From Solirubrobacterales bacterium (lineage in GTDB: Bacteria > Actinomycetota > Thermoleophilia > Solirubrobacterales > Solirubrobacteraceae), in the NCBI GenBank assembly GCA_025963965.1, contig JAOPZS010000142.1, positions 1 through 43,460 on the forward strand: a stretch of DNA of 43,460 nucleotides, written 5' to 3'. The translations under genes were made by a program, and so were the position numbers. Each line of letters starts with the position of its first letter. The stretch's first letter is position 1. Below, in pieces: positions 33,719 to 41,525 of the stretch. The notes under the pieces are model-generated. The model was not told the DNA's origin. It saw only the letters and a list, made by a program, of their open reading frames with translations, and did not search any database.

Positions 33719-33724
33719 TAGGCT
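33719..33724 (+). promoter_or_regulatory. -10 box before the 212-residue unknown gene
   Basis: TAGGCT (TANNNT) ends 9 bases before the ATG at 33734, in AT-richer context (CGAATAGGCT). No Shine-Dalgarno sequence is seen before the ATG. Confidence 0.4.
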
Positions 33725-33733
33725 CCGCGTCGC

Positions 33734-34372
33734 ATGCCACCCGAGGAACGCTTCGTCCCCCGCTTCGCTGCCGAGCCGCCCCAGGACGCCCTGCCGTACG
33801 GGCGCTGGGAGCAACGGCTGCGCGAGGAGTTCCTCGCGGCGGCGGCGGCACTCGAGGGCCAGCCCGAGGACATCGGCGAGCCCGAGGCGATCAACTGGTT
33901 CCCCGATCGCAGCTGGCACGGGCGCAGCTACGTTCCGGCGACGGCGGCGACCGCCGGCGGCTATGAGCTGTTCGGCTACGTCCGCTACCTGCCCGGCGGC
34001 GAGGACGGCGAGCCGAGCGACTTCGCCGTGCAGGTCGACTTCACCGAGGAGACCGCCGAGCGCAACCCGGACTGGCGCCTGGACATCTGCGACGAGGTGA
34101 TCGGCAGCTGGCGCGGCGAGGGTGGCGCCGTCGCCGCGATGACGCTCGTCTGGGGCAGACCGCTGGTCTCCGGCGGAGCCGTCGCGACGGCGGAGCTGGC
34201 GGGACTTGCCGTCGACCAGTGCGCGGTCCTCGACGAGCGCTTCACGCTGATCGCACCGGACGACTACCGGCAGGACCTGCTGGAGATCAAGCTGTTCGAC
34301 GCAGCCGGCAAGATGCTCGCCTCCGAGTCGCTGTACGCCGGCGAGGACGAGGGCGAGGACGGCGCCGGCTGA
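33734..34372 (+). CDS. conserved hypothetical protein
   Basis: A 212-residue soluble, acidic protein I cannot place in a family. It starts with a helical part rich in Glu and Arg (about 1-45), then AINWFPDRSWHGRSYVPATA (about 51-70), then a beta-rich middle with alternating hydrophobics (YELFGYVRYLPGG; DFAVQVDFTEETAE) and ends in an acidic tail. It has two Cys (DICDEV, DQCAVL), no signal peptide and no membrane segment. The strand pattern hints at a barrel or lipocalin-like shape, which is inference only. It stands alone between galT and an exported hydrolase gene and has its own possible leaderless promoter. Confidence 0.65.
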   Translation: MPPEERFVPRFAAEPPQDALPYGRWEQRLREEFLAAAAALEGQPEDIGEPEAINWFPDRSWHGRSYVPATAATAGGYELFGYVRYLPGGEDGEPSDFAVQVDFTEETAERNPDWRLDICDEVIGSWRGEGGAVAAMTLVWGRPLVSGGAVATAELAGLAVDQCAVLDERFTLIAPDDYRQDLLEIKLFDAAGKMLASESLYAGEDEGEDGAG

Positions 34373-34397
34373 CCGCGCTCCCGCGCCGCGCCGGTGG

Positions 34398-34403
34398 TAC
34401 GGT
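34398..34403 (+). promoter_or_regulatory. candidate -10 box upstream of exported hydrolase
   Basis: TACGGT (TANNNT) lies 68 bases before the hydrolase ATG. A start near 34410 would give a leader of about 60 bases containing AGGAG at 34459-34463, eight bases from the ATG. Confidence 0.3.
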
Positions 34404-34471
34404 CTGTCGCGAGGAGGGGGCGCCTCGCGCCCCGCATTCGACCGAATGGTCACGGGATAGGAGCGAGGGGA

Positions 34472-35974
34472 ATGGGAACGATCTGGTCCAGGCCGGCGCG
34501 TGTGGCGCTGGCGGCAGTCCTTGCCACGCTGCTCGGCGGCGCCTTCTCCGCGGTCGCGGGCGCGACGGTGACGCCGCCGATAAAGGTCAAGCGCATCTGG
34601 ATGCCGGCGCCACCCGCACCCGGTACGCCGGCTGCGTTCAACCTGCCCGGGTCGCACCTCCCTCACAACCTCGACCTGAACCGCGTCGGCGTGATCAAGG
34701 TCGGCCGCCGCACGGCGAAGAACGTGCTCGTGTTCGTGCCGGGCACGTCGGCCGGCGCCGCCTACATCGTCCCGTTCGCCAAATCGCTCGTCGAACGCCT
34801 CGGCGACTGGCAGGTGTGGTCGGTCGAACGGCGCGAGAACCTGCTCGAGGACCAGTCTCTGCTGAAGCGCGCGAAGGCCGGCCAGGCGACCCCGCAGGAG
34901 GTCTTCCACTACTACCTCGGCTACCTCACCGAAGCGGGTGAGCCGAGGCCGCACATGACGCTGATCCCCTCCGAACGCGTCTCGTTCGCACGTGAATGGG
35001 GCATGAACGTCGCGGTCGAAGACCTGCACACGGTGATCGAATCGGCCAAAGGCCTGGGCGGCAAGGTCGCGCTCGCGGGCCACTCGCTCGGGGGTTCTGT
35101 CGTGACCGCTTATGCCACCTGGGACTTCGCGGGCGTCCCGGGTGCGACGGGCTTGTCGGGACTCGTCTACGACGACGGCGGCAGCTCGCCGACCCCGGTC
35201 ACCAAGGAACGGGCCGAAGAACAGCTGACGAAACTCTCCAAAGGCAGCCCGTGGCTGTCGTTCGGCGGGATCGGCTCGCCCTTCCTCGGGCTGTTCTCCT
35301 CACTCGGGGCGCAATCGACGGTGCAGTCGCCGCAAGAAGCCTCGCTCGCCGAGGACTTCTCGCTGCTGCCGTCCAACCTCAAGCCGAAAAACGAAAAAGG
35401 CGAACTGATCGCGGTCACCAACGAAGCCGAGTTCGGCTACGGCGTGAACGTCGGCAGCTCACCGCCGACGCTCGTCGCGGCGCAGGTGCACGCCGGCGCG
35501 GGCCTCGAGGAAACGGCGAGGGAAGACGGCCTCGTCGGCTGGAACGGAAGCGGCGCGCTGTCACCGCTGCGACGCTACGCCGAAATGCTGGCGGGCACCG
35601 CCACCAAGCAGGCCGACGGGGACGAGTGGTACTTCCCCGAACGTCTCACGATCGACACGGGCGCCGTCGCCGAGGGCAACTCGAATCCGGCGCAGGAAGT
35701 GCTGGGGGAGCACGCGATCCACGGGCACGAACTGCCGAGCAGCCTGAAGATCCTGGCGATCTCCTCGGAACTGGACAAAGTGTTCGGCGGCAGCGTCCTG
35801 ACCTCCGCCGAAATCCTCGCGGCCCAGTCGGGGATCCCGTCGGCGAACTTGACGCTGATCGACAGGGAAGGCGAATACGCGCACAACGATCCGGCGGCCG
35901 CCGAACCCGAAGGGAACATCGACGGCAACGCCTTCTACGCCGGGCTCGTGCCGTTCCTCGAAGGGATCGGCTGA
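34472..35974 (+). CDS. exported alpha/beta hydrolase
   Basis: A 500-residue secreted protein with a signal peptide (RPARVALAAVLATLLGGAFSAVAGA). The catalytic region shows NVLVFVPGTSAGAAYIVPFA, an oxyanion-type stretch, and the nucleophile elbow GHSLGG (near residue 205), with a likely His in GEYAHNDPAAAE at the end. This points to an esterase, lipase or amidase of the alpha/beta fold; the substrate is unknown. The ATG at 34472 has AGGAG eight bases upstream. Glu is written mostly GAA and Lys often AAA, unlike cytoplasmic neighbours. Its stop is 3 bases from that of the convergent lipoprotein gene. Confidence 0.78.
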   Translation: MGTIWSRPARVALAAVLATLLGGAFSAVAGATVTPPIKVKRIWMPAPPAPGTPAAFNLPGSHLPHNLDLNRVGVIKVGRRTAKNVLVFVPGTSAGAAYIVPFAKSLVERLGDWQVWSVERRENLLEDQSLLKRAKAGQATPQEVFHYYLGYLTEAGEPRPHMTLIPSERVSFAREWGMNVAVEDLHTVIESAKGLGGKVALAGHSLGGSVVTAYATWDFAGVPGATGLSGLVYDDGGSSPTPVTKERAEEQLTKLSKGSPWLSFGGIGSPFLGLFSSLGAQSTVQSPQEASLAEDFSLLPSNLKPKNEKGELIAVTNEAEFGYGVNVGSSPPTLVAAQVHAGAGLEETAREDGLVGWNGSGALSPLRRYAEMLAGTATKQADGDEWYFPERLTIDTGAVAEGNSNPAQEVLGEHAIHGHELPSSLKILAISSELDKVFGGSVLTSAEILAAQSGIPSANLTLIDREGEYAHNDPAAAEPEGNIDGNAFYAGLVPFLEGIG

Positions 35975-35977
35975 CCG

Positions 35978-36373
35978 CTATTTCCTGCAGGCCTTGAGGG
36001 CCGCTTCCTTGGCGCTGCCGTTCGGCACCGAGGACTTGTCGATCACTTCTTCGCACACTTCCCGCGCGGCCAGCTTGACGGCGTTCGTGTTGCCTTTGGC
36101 CGCCTGTTCGCAGGCGCCTTCCAGCCTCGTCTTCGCGCTCGCGGGGAGCTTCGACTGCGACTGGATGATCTGTTTGCACTCCGCGATGGCTTCTTTGATT
36201 TCCGGGCTGCCGGCGGCGGGAGCGCCGCTCGGGGTCTTCGAGCCGGCCGTCGAGGCCCCCTGCGCAGGCGTCGAGCTGGACTTGCTGCTCGAGGACGAGC
36301 CGCCGCCGCATCCGGCGAGCAGCGCGCCGCACAGCAGCACTGCGATCGGAAGCGAATAGCGCGTTCTGTTCAT
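35978..36373 (-). CDS. small four-Cys lipoprotein
   Basis: A 131-residue lipoprotein: signal peptide with lipobox LLAGC, then a Gly/Ser/Thr/Pro-rich linker to about residue 55, then a compact helical domain of 75 residues. The domain has four Cys (AECKQI, GACEQA, EVCEEV, KACRK) spaced so that two disulfides could form outside the membrane. I recognise no family. Glu codons are mainly GAA. It faces the exported hydrolase with only 3 bases between their stops, which suggests but does not show a shared role at the cell surface. Confidence 0.72.
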   Translation of the reverse strand: MNRTRYSLPIAVLLCGALLAGCGGGSSSSSKSSSTPAQGASTAGSKTPSGAPAAGSPEIKEAIAECKQIIQSQSKLPASAKTRLEGACEQAAKGNTNAVKLAAREVCEEVIDKSSVPNGSAKEAALKACRK

Positions 36374-36388
36374 CGGTACCCCATTGTG

Positions 36389-36394
36389 ATTAGA
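36389..36394 (-). promoter_or_regulatory. candidate -10 box of the lipoprotein gene
   Basis: The minus strand reads TCTAAT, one base off TATAAT, 15 bases before the ATG at 36373. It stands out in a 148-base GC-rich gap that otherwise shows nothing recognisable up to the methyltransferase gene. Confidence 0.35.
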
Positions 36395-36521
36395 AGGCGC
36401 CGCCGCCCGCTGAAAGCCGGCCGAGGCGGGGCAGTCGGCGCAACCCTACCGCGCCGCCGGCCCTCGCCGGGGGAGAGGCGGCGGAGCCCCGGGCGCCGCG
36501 GGCAGCTGCGAAGATCGCCCG

Positions 36522-37292
36522 GTGCGAAACGAGTCAAGCACGGCAGGCGAGCTGCACCCGCTGGTCGGCGGCTTCAGCGACGCCGCCGCGTACGACGCGG
36601 GCCGTCCGCGCTATCGCGAGCCGGTCGTCTCGATGCTCGTCGAGGAGCTCGAGCTCGCTCCCGGCGCACCCGTGCTCGAGCTCGGTGCCGGCACCGGGCA
36701 GCTCTCGCAGGCGCTGCTCGACGCCGGCCTCGAGCTGACCGCCGTCGAGCCCCTCGGCCCGACGCGCGAGCTGCTTGCCGCGGCGATCGGCGCCGACCGC
36801 ACACGGGCAGGACGAGCCGAGCGGATCCCGCTCGCCGACGGCTCGGTCGACGCGGTGTTCGCCGCCGACTCGTTTCACTGGTTCGACGAGACGAGGGCGA
36901 TGCCGGAGATCAGACGCGTGCTGCGCCCGCGCGGCGGTGTGGCGATTCTGCGCATGGTGCCGCGGCTGGAGCACCCGTGGAGCCGTGAGTTCGGCGGGAT
37001 CCTGATGGAGAGCCGGCCGGAGCATCCGGCCTTCGGCGATCGCGGCGCGGCGGCGGCGCTGGAGGAGGACCCGGCGTTCGGTCCGGTCACCGAGCATTCA
37101 TTGACGACGCCGGTGGTGCTCAGCCGCGAGCAGCTGCTGGCCTGGGTGGCTTCGTTCAGCTGGGTGGCCGTGCTCGATGACGCCGCGCGTGCCAGGCTGC
37201 TCGAGCGCCTCGAGGAGCTGCTCACGCGCCACCACGTCTCGCGCATCGAGCACGACGTGCTGCACCAGATCTGGCTGGCGCGGCTGCTCTAG
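36522..37292 (+). CDS. class I SAM-dependent methyltransferase
   Basis: A 256-residue Rossmann-fold methyltransferase. FSDAAAYDAGRPRYREP precedes the SAM-binding motif VLELGAGTGQLSQAL (residues 50-64), then VEPLGPTRELLA, IPLADGSVDAVFAADSFHWFD (acceptor region) and VLRPRGGVAILRM. This is the UbiE/Tam-like subgroup that methylates small molecules; the substrate cannot be told. It starts with GTG and has no evident Shine-Dalgarno. It is convergent with the diguanylate cyclase gene, with 10 bases between stops. There is no sign of a pathway partner next to it. Confidence 0.82.
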   Translation: MRNESSTAGELHPLVGGFSDAAAYDAGRPRYREPVVSMLVEELELAPGAPVLELGAGTGQLSQALLDAGLELTAVEPLGPTRELLAAAIGADRTRAGRAERIPLADGSVDAVFAADSFHWFDETRAMPEIRRVLRPRGGVAILRMVPRLEHPWSREFGGILMESRPEHPAFGDRGAAAALEEDPAFGPVTEHSLTTPVVLSREQLLAWVASFSWVAVLDDAARARLLERLEELLTRHHVSRIEHDVLHQIWLARLL

Positions 37293-37302
37293 GCCGGAGC
37301 GG

Positions 37303-39768
37303 CTACTCGGCGAGAATCGGGGGCTCGCCGGTGACGGCGGCGGCGACCGGGGCGGCCGAGAAGAGGCGCTCGACGGAATCGCCCGAGGCGGGCTCGCCGA
37401 GGAAGTAGCCCTGCGCCATCGTGCATCCCATCGCTTGCAGCGCTGTGGCCTGCTCCTGGCTTTCCACGCCCTTGGCGACGACTGTGAGTGAGAGGTCGCG
37501 GCCGAACACTAGGATCGCCTCGAGCAGCCAGCTGCGGTAGTCCTCGTCTTCGGAGGCGGCGAGCGAGCCGCGGTCGACCTTCAGGAAGTCGATCGGCATC
37601 TGCTGCAGGTCGGAGCGGTAGGCGTAGCCGCTCCCGAAGTCGTCGATCGCGATCTTCACACCGAGCGCCTTGAGCGCTTCGAGCCGGCGCGTAGCGTCGG
37701 CGCGGTCCTCCATCACGGTCGTCTCTGCGATCTCCAGCGCGAGCAGCGAAGGCTCGAGGCCCGACATCTGCAATGCCCGCGTCACGTCCGTCGCGAATCC
37801 GTCGCGGCTCAGCTGCTTGGCCGAGACCTTGACGGCGACGCCGACGCGATGACCGGCGACGTTCCAGGCTGCGGCTCGATTGCAGGCCTCTTCCAGCACC
37901 CAGCGACCGATCGGCACGATCATCCCGCTCTCCTCGGCCAGCGGCACGAAGTCGGCCGGAGGGACCTCGCCCTTGGTGGGGTGCACCCAGCGCAGCAGCG
38001 CCTCGAGCGCGACGACCCGGCCCGCGGCGAGGTCGTAGACGGGCTGGTAGAGCAGCGAGAACTGCTCGTCCTGCAGCGCCGTGTTGAGGTCGACTTCCAG
38101 CACGCCGCGGCCCTCGATGATCGAGCGCATGTTGGCGTTGAAGAGCGTGTAGCGGTCCTTGCCTGCGGCCTTCGCAGCGAACAGCGCCATGTGGGCGTCT
38201 CGCAGCAGGTCATCGGCGGTCGCGTAGCGGCCGAAGGCGACGCCGATGCTCGCCGTCAGGCAGAAGCTCGGGCCGAACCCCTCGATGTCGACCGGCTTGT
38301 GCAGGGCCTCGATGATCCGGCGTGCGAGTGCGTCCAGTCGCATGCCCCTCACCTGGGATTCGACGATCACGACGAACTCGTCGCCGCTGTAACGGCCGAC
38401 CGTGTCGTGCGTGCGGACGACGTCCTCGAGGCGTTCCGCGACGATCTTCAGGAGCTGGTCGCCGGCCTCCTCGCCGAGCTTGTCGTTGACGTCCTTGAAC
38501 CAGTCGATATCGATGAACAGCGCCCCGACCATGATCGCCGAGTTGCGCCCGGCACGGGCCAGCATGCGTTCCGCGCGGTCGAGCGTGAGGGCGCGGTTGG
38601 GCAGCCCGGTGAGGGAGTCGTAGAGGTCCTCCGGGGGCCGCTGCTCGAGAACCGCCGGGGCCTCCGCCGGAGCGGGCGCCGCGGGGCCGTGGCCGTGCAG
38701 CGCGACCAGCGCGCCGGCGAACAGCGAGGCGAGGATGGCGGCCACGAGGAACGCGATCGCGTCGCCGTCGGCGGAGACGGATTCCGAAGGCTGTGCGGCG
38801 AACGTGCTCAGCGTCCAGCCACCGTGCACCGCGGCGGTGCTGCGCAATGGGTTGGCAGGCTGGGTGCCGACGCTGAAGCGCGTGTTCGAGCGGGCGCTGC
38901 GGTGGCGGAGCACCGCGGAGCCGGCAGGCAGCCCCTTCATCGCCTCGTTCAGCATCACCTGCGGCACGATCACCTCACGGACCCAGCCGACGAAGGCGGC
39001 GCGCCGGCCGTGAGAGGTCTTCGGCACGGTGCTGCCGCGATAGGCCGGCGAAAGCTCTTCGAGTGCCGGCTTGCCGTCGAGCGAGGTCGAGAAGTAGAGG
39101 GTGTGGGCGTTGTCACGCGTGGTGAGCAGCGCCCGGTGCGAACCGCACACGTCGGTGGCGAACGCCGTTTCGGCCAGCGGCGTGCGGCCCACCTGCCCGA
39201 CCGTCAGGCACGAGTAGGCAGTCGAGGCCGCGGCCGACTTCTTGGCCGCGCTGCTCGCTTTGCTGGGCTTACCCGCGAGCTGGTCGTGGAAGGCGCTCAG
39301 TTCCGGTGCGCGGACGAGCGCGACGGCCCCGAGCGCTTCGAGCTCGGGATGGCTGCGCAGCGCTCGCGCCCAGTGCGCCCATGCGTTGAATTCGGCGGTG
39401 CTGCCTTCGGGGTTGCGAGACATGTACGTGCCCGCGGCGGTCGCGAGGGCTTCCTGGTGGGCGACCGCCAGGTTGAGCGCACCCGCCACCCCGGCGGCGG
39501 AGTGGGAGAACGAGCGCCGCGCGCCATCGGCGTCGGAGCGGGCGATTGCACGTGCGCCGAGCACGCTCACGACGACGCCCGCAACGACCACGACGAATGC
39601 GAGGAGCCATCGGGCCGAAGGAAATTCCCGGCGCTTGGCTTCCTCGGAGCTCGCAGCATCGGCCTGGACGGGCGCTTGCGTGCCCGCGTTGCCGTTGCCG
39701 GCGACGGCCGAGGGCTGCGGCTGCTCTGGCCCCTGAGGGGCGGACGAGGCGTCTTGGTTGTCGGACAT
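37303..39768 (-). CDS. CHASE-GGDEF-EAL cyclic-di-GMP protein with degenerate EAL domain
   Basis: An 821-residue membrane signalling protein. Order: Gln/Pro/Ala-rich cytoplasmic start; membrane helix at about 54-72; external CHASE-type sensor at about 80-330; second helix at about 338-357; GGDEF domain with SGDEF at 461-465 and I-site RTHD (452-455) five residues before it; EAL domain from about 560. In the EAL part E589 (EALLR), E679, D709-D710 and K730 are kept, but Lys647 stands where VNLS normally has Asn, and Lys766 replaces the general-base Glu of AEGVE. The likely outcome is c-di-GMP synthesis or sensing without hydrolysis. The ligand of the sensor is unknown. Confidence 0.85.
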   Translation of the reverse strand: MSDNQDASSAPQGPEQPQPSAVAGNGNAGTQAPVQADAASSEEAKRREFPSARWLLAFVVVVAGVVVSVLGARAIARSDADGARRSFSHSAAGVAGALNLAVAHQEALATAAGTYMSRNPEGSTAEFNAWAHWARALRSHPELEALGAVALVRAPELSAFHDQLAGKPSKASSAAKKSAAASTAYSCLTVGQVGRTPLAETAFATDVCGSHRALLTTRDNAHTLYFSTSLDGKPALEELSPAYRGSTVPKTSHGRRAAFVGWVREVIVPQVMLNEAMKGLPAGSAVLRHRSARSNTRFSVGTQPANPLRSTAAVHGGWTLSTFAAQPSESVSADGDAIAFLVAAILASLFAGALVALHGHGPAAPAPAEAPAVLEQRPPEDLYDSLTGLPNRALTLDRAERMLARAGRNSAIMVGALFIDIDWFKDVNDKLGEEAGDQLLKIVAERLEDVVRTHDTVGRYSGDEFVVIVESQVRGMRLDALARRIIEALHKPVDIEGFGPSFCLTASIGVAFGRYATADDLLRDAHMALFAAKAAGKDRYTLFNANMRSIIEGRGVLEVDLNTALQDEQFSLLYQPVYDLAAGRVVALEALLRWVHPTKGEVPPADFVPLAEESGMIVPIGRWVLEEACNRAAAWNVAGHRVGVAVKVSAKQLSRDGFATDVTRALQMSGLEPSLLALEIAETTVMEDRADATRRLEALKALGVKIAIDDFGSGYAYRSDLQQMPIDFLKVDRGSLAASEDEDYRSWLLEAILVFGRDLSLTVVAKGVESQEQATALQAMGCTMAQGYFLGEPASGDSVERLFSAAPVAAAVTGEPPILAE

Positions 39769-39887
39769 TTGCTGTTTCGTGCTCCCTGCGCACCAACGAG
39801 GCGCGATCTGACCCCCCCATCGGGAGCCGGGGCCGCCAACTTGAGTAGTGCATTCGTCCAGTCCCCGGCGGAGCCCGTCAACCGCGA

Positions 39888-39959
39888 TGCCCCCGCCAGG
39901 AGTCGAACCTGGATCTACCGCTTAGGAGGCGGTCGTCTTATCCATTGGACTACGAGGGC
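39888..39959 (-). tRNA. tRNA-Arg (anticodon CCU)
   Basis: A full cloverleaf on the minus strand. The 7-bp acceptor stem GCCCTCG pairs with CGGGGGC, with one U-G pair. The anticodon arm ACCGC...GCGGT frames the loop CTCCTAA with anticodon CCT, reading AGG. The T arm is CCAGG-TTCGACT-CCTGG, and the discriminator is A. No CCA is encoded. It is followed by the cyclic-di-GMP gene in the same direction after about 120 bases. Confidence 0.92.
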
Positions 39960-39961
39960 TC

Positions 39962-39982
39962 GGCCCCGCGGGCCGCGGGGCC
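39962..39982 (-). terminator. GC-rich palindrome after the pyrE-GNAT pair
   Basis: GGCCCCGCGG and CCGCGGGGCC face each other around a single G, giving a very stable hairpin. It lies 9 bases past the stop of the acetyltransferase gene and just before the 5' end of tRNA-Arg. There is no T-tract; GC-rich stems without one are proposed to terminate in actinobacteria. Confidence 0.5.
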
Positions 39983-39991
39983 CGGAGAAGG

Positions 39992-40522
39992 CTACCGGCG
40001 CGGCTGGGCGCCGACCGCGGGGGCTTCGCCGGCGAGCCGCACGAGATCCTGGCCGGTCAGGCGGTGTGTGACCCACTCGTCCATCGCGCGGGCGCCGAGT
40101 CCACGGTAGAAGCCGAGTGCGAGCTCGTTCCAGTCGAGCGCCGACCATTCCAGGCGCTCCCCACCGCGCTCTCGCAGCTTCGCCGCGACGGCCGCGAGCA
40201 GGGCCCGTCCGGCGCCACCCTTGCGCTGCTCCGGACGCACGTACAGATCCTCCAGCCAGATGCCCTGGATCGCCAGGAAGGTGGAGAACGTCGGGAAGTA
40301 CAGGGCATAGCCGATCGGCTCACCGCCACGTTCGGCGATCAACGCCTCGGCCGACGGCCGATCGCCGAACAGGGCCCGATCGAGCAGCTGCTCGGTTGCC
40401 TGAACCTGATCGGAGAGCTTCTCGTAGTCGGCGAGCTCCCGAATCAGCGCCAGCAGCAGCCCGACGTCCTGCGGTCGCGCCTCGCGGATCTCGACGCCGC
40501 CTTCCGGTGTCTGGCCGATCAC
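39992..40522 (-). CDS. GNAT N-acetyltransferase (diamine acetyltransferase-like)
   Basis: A 176-residue acetyl-CoA-dependent acetyltransferase. The start VEIREARPQDVGLLLALIRELADYEKL, the acetyl-CoA site YVRPEQRKGGAGRALLAAVAAKLRERG, and the C-terminal WNELALGFYRGLGARAMDEWVTHRLTG resemble the spermidine/spermine and thialysine acetyltransferase subgroup. The true substrate is not certain. The GTG start overlaps the pyrE stop (GTGA), so the two are co-translated. An Ala/Pro tail closes the protein. Confidence 0.82.
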   Translation of the reverse strand: MIGQTPEGGVEIREARPQDVGLLLALIRELADYEKLSDQVQATEQLLDRALFGDRPSAEALIAERGGEPIGYALYFPTFSTFLAIQGIWLEDLYVRPEQRKGGAGRALLAAVAAKLRERGGERLEWSALDWNELALGFYRGLGARAMDEWVTHRLTGQDLVRLAGEAPAVGAQPRR

Positions 40523-41112
40523 GAGGTGCGCTCCCGGTCCGGCCGGTCGGGGTAGATCTCGTCGATCGTGGTGAGCGCGCGGTAGGGGGCACCGGCGGCG
40601 GCTTCGATCGCCTCGCCGCCCCCGGCCAGCCTGTCGAGGACGCTGATCACCCCGCAGATCGCACGTCCCTCCTCTTGCAACGCCGCTATCGCGGCGAGCG
40701 TCGAGCCCCCCGTCGTCACGACGTCCTCGACCACCACGCAGCGGTCGTCATCGTCCAGCGGAGGTCCCTCGACGCGCCGCTGCAGCCCGTGCGCCTTCGC
40801 GTCCTTGCGGACGAAGAAGCCCTTCGCCTGCGCGCCTCCGGCAAGTCCCGCGCAGGCCACGGGGTCGGCTCCCATCGTCATGCCGCCGACGGCCGTGCCG
40901 CCCCACTCGGCCACCTGCCCGGCGACGAGCGTGCCCAGCGCGGCGAACCCGCCTGGGCGCAGGATCGCCCGCTTGGCGTCGACGTAGTACTCCGCCCGGG
41001 CGCCGCTCGTCAGCGTCACCGTGCCGATCACGAGCGCGTGTTCGCGAAGCTCGGAGATCAGCCGCCCGCGCGCATCCTCGAGCTGCTTGGGGTCCGTGTC
41101 CATCCCGTTCAT
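40519..41112 (-). CDS. pyrE: orotate phosphoribosyltransferase
   Basis: A 197-residue enzyme that joins orotate to PRPP, giving OMP in pyrimidine synthesis. Motifs: LTSGARAEYYVDAKRAIL near residue 35, GGMTMGADPVACA, FFVRKDAKAHG with the catalytic Lys region, and the PRPP loop VVVEDVVTTGGST near residues 126-138. The start is the ATG at 41112 (MNGMDTD); the Met four residues later is possible. TAGATT lies 10 bases upstream. The other pyr genes are not in this window, and GNAT follows with a coupled start. Confidence 0.92.
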   Translation of the reverse strand: MNGMDTDPKQLEDARGRLISELREHALVIGTVTLTSGARAEYYVDAKRAILRPGGFAALGTLVAGQVAEWGGTAVGGMTMGADPVACAGLAGGAQAKGFFVRKDAKAHGLQRRVEGPPLDDDDRCVVVEDVVTTGGSTLAAIAALQEEGRAICGVISVLDRLAGGGEAIEAAAGAPYRALTTIDEIYPDRPDRERTS

Positions 41113-41122
41113 CGCGGCCCCT

Positions 41123-41128
41123 AATCTA
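41123..41128 (-). promoter_or_regulatory. -10 box before pyrE
   Basis: The minus strand reads TAGATT (TANNNT), ending 10 bases before the pyrE ATG at 41112. The leader would be only a few bases. It lies in the 44-base gap that also serves the divergent small membrane protein. Confidence 0.4.
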
Positions 41129-41156
41129 GCGGCGCGTCCGCGCCGATCTTTAAGGG

Positions 41157-41504
41157 ATGCCCTTCCTGCTCGTAAAAGCGCTGCGCGTCGCCTCGATCGT
41201 GATCTGCCTGATCGTGGCCTGCTCGTTCCTGCTGTTCGCCGTCAACCAGACGAGCACGGCATCCGGGCACCAGCAGGAACTGCTCAACGGCCAGCCGTCC
41301 GCGCAGACCGCCTCGGGCGCCAAGCATGCGAGCGGCCTGCGCCAGGCCGTCGACGACGCCTCCGACGAACTGACCTCGCCGGTCGCCGGCCTGGCGTCCT
41401 CACCCGGCGATTGGAGCGATCACGCGATCCGCCTGGCGTTCGCGCTGCTCGTCTATGGCTTCGGGCTCGGCTATCTGGCGCGCGTGCTGCGCGTGCATGC
41501 CTGA
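41157..41504 (+). CDS. small membrane protein with two transmembrane segments
   Basis: A 115-residue protein of unknown function. It has one membrane helix at about residues 9-30 (VASIVICLIVACSFLLFAV), a polar loop of about 60 residues rich in Ala, Ser, Gln and Asp, and a second helix at about 91-110. The loop QTSTASGHQQELLNG would face the outside if the N-terminus is in. It is divergent from pyrE and convergent with the L,D-transpeptidase (21 bases between stops). No Cys cluster, repeat or known motif is present. Confidence 0.6.
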   Translation: MPFLLVKALRVASIVICLIVACSFLLFAVNQTSTASGHQQELLNGQPSAQTASGAKHASGLRQAVDDASDELTSPVAGLASSPGDWSDHAIRLAFALLVYGFGLGYLARVLRVHA

Positions 41505-41525
41505 ACCCCTGCCGGCGCCCCGCCG

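Noticed and set aside
39812-39818. Run of seven C (G on the minus strand) upstream of the cyclic-di-GMP gene, possible phase-variation tract
   Set aside because: It is outside the coding region, too short to be convincing in DNA this GC-rich, and not between clear promoter elements.
39769-39887. Possible c-di-GMP riboswitch in front of the GGDEF gene
   Set aside because: No conserved GEMM core or tetraloop/receptor pattern is visible; only a minus-strand TTGACG without a matching -10.
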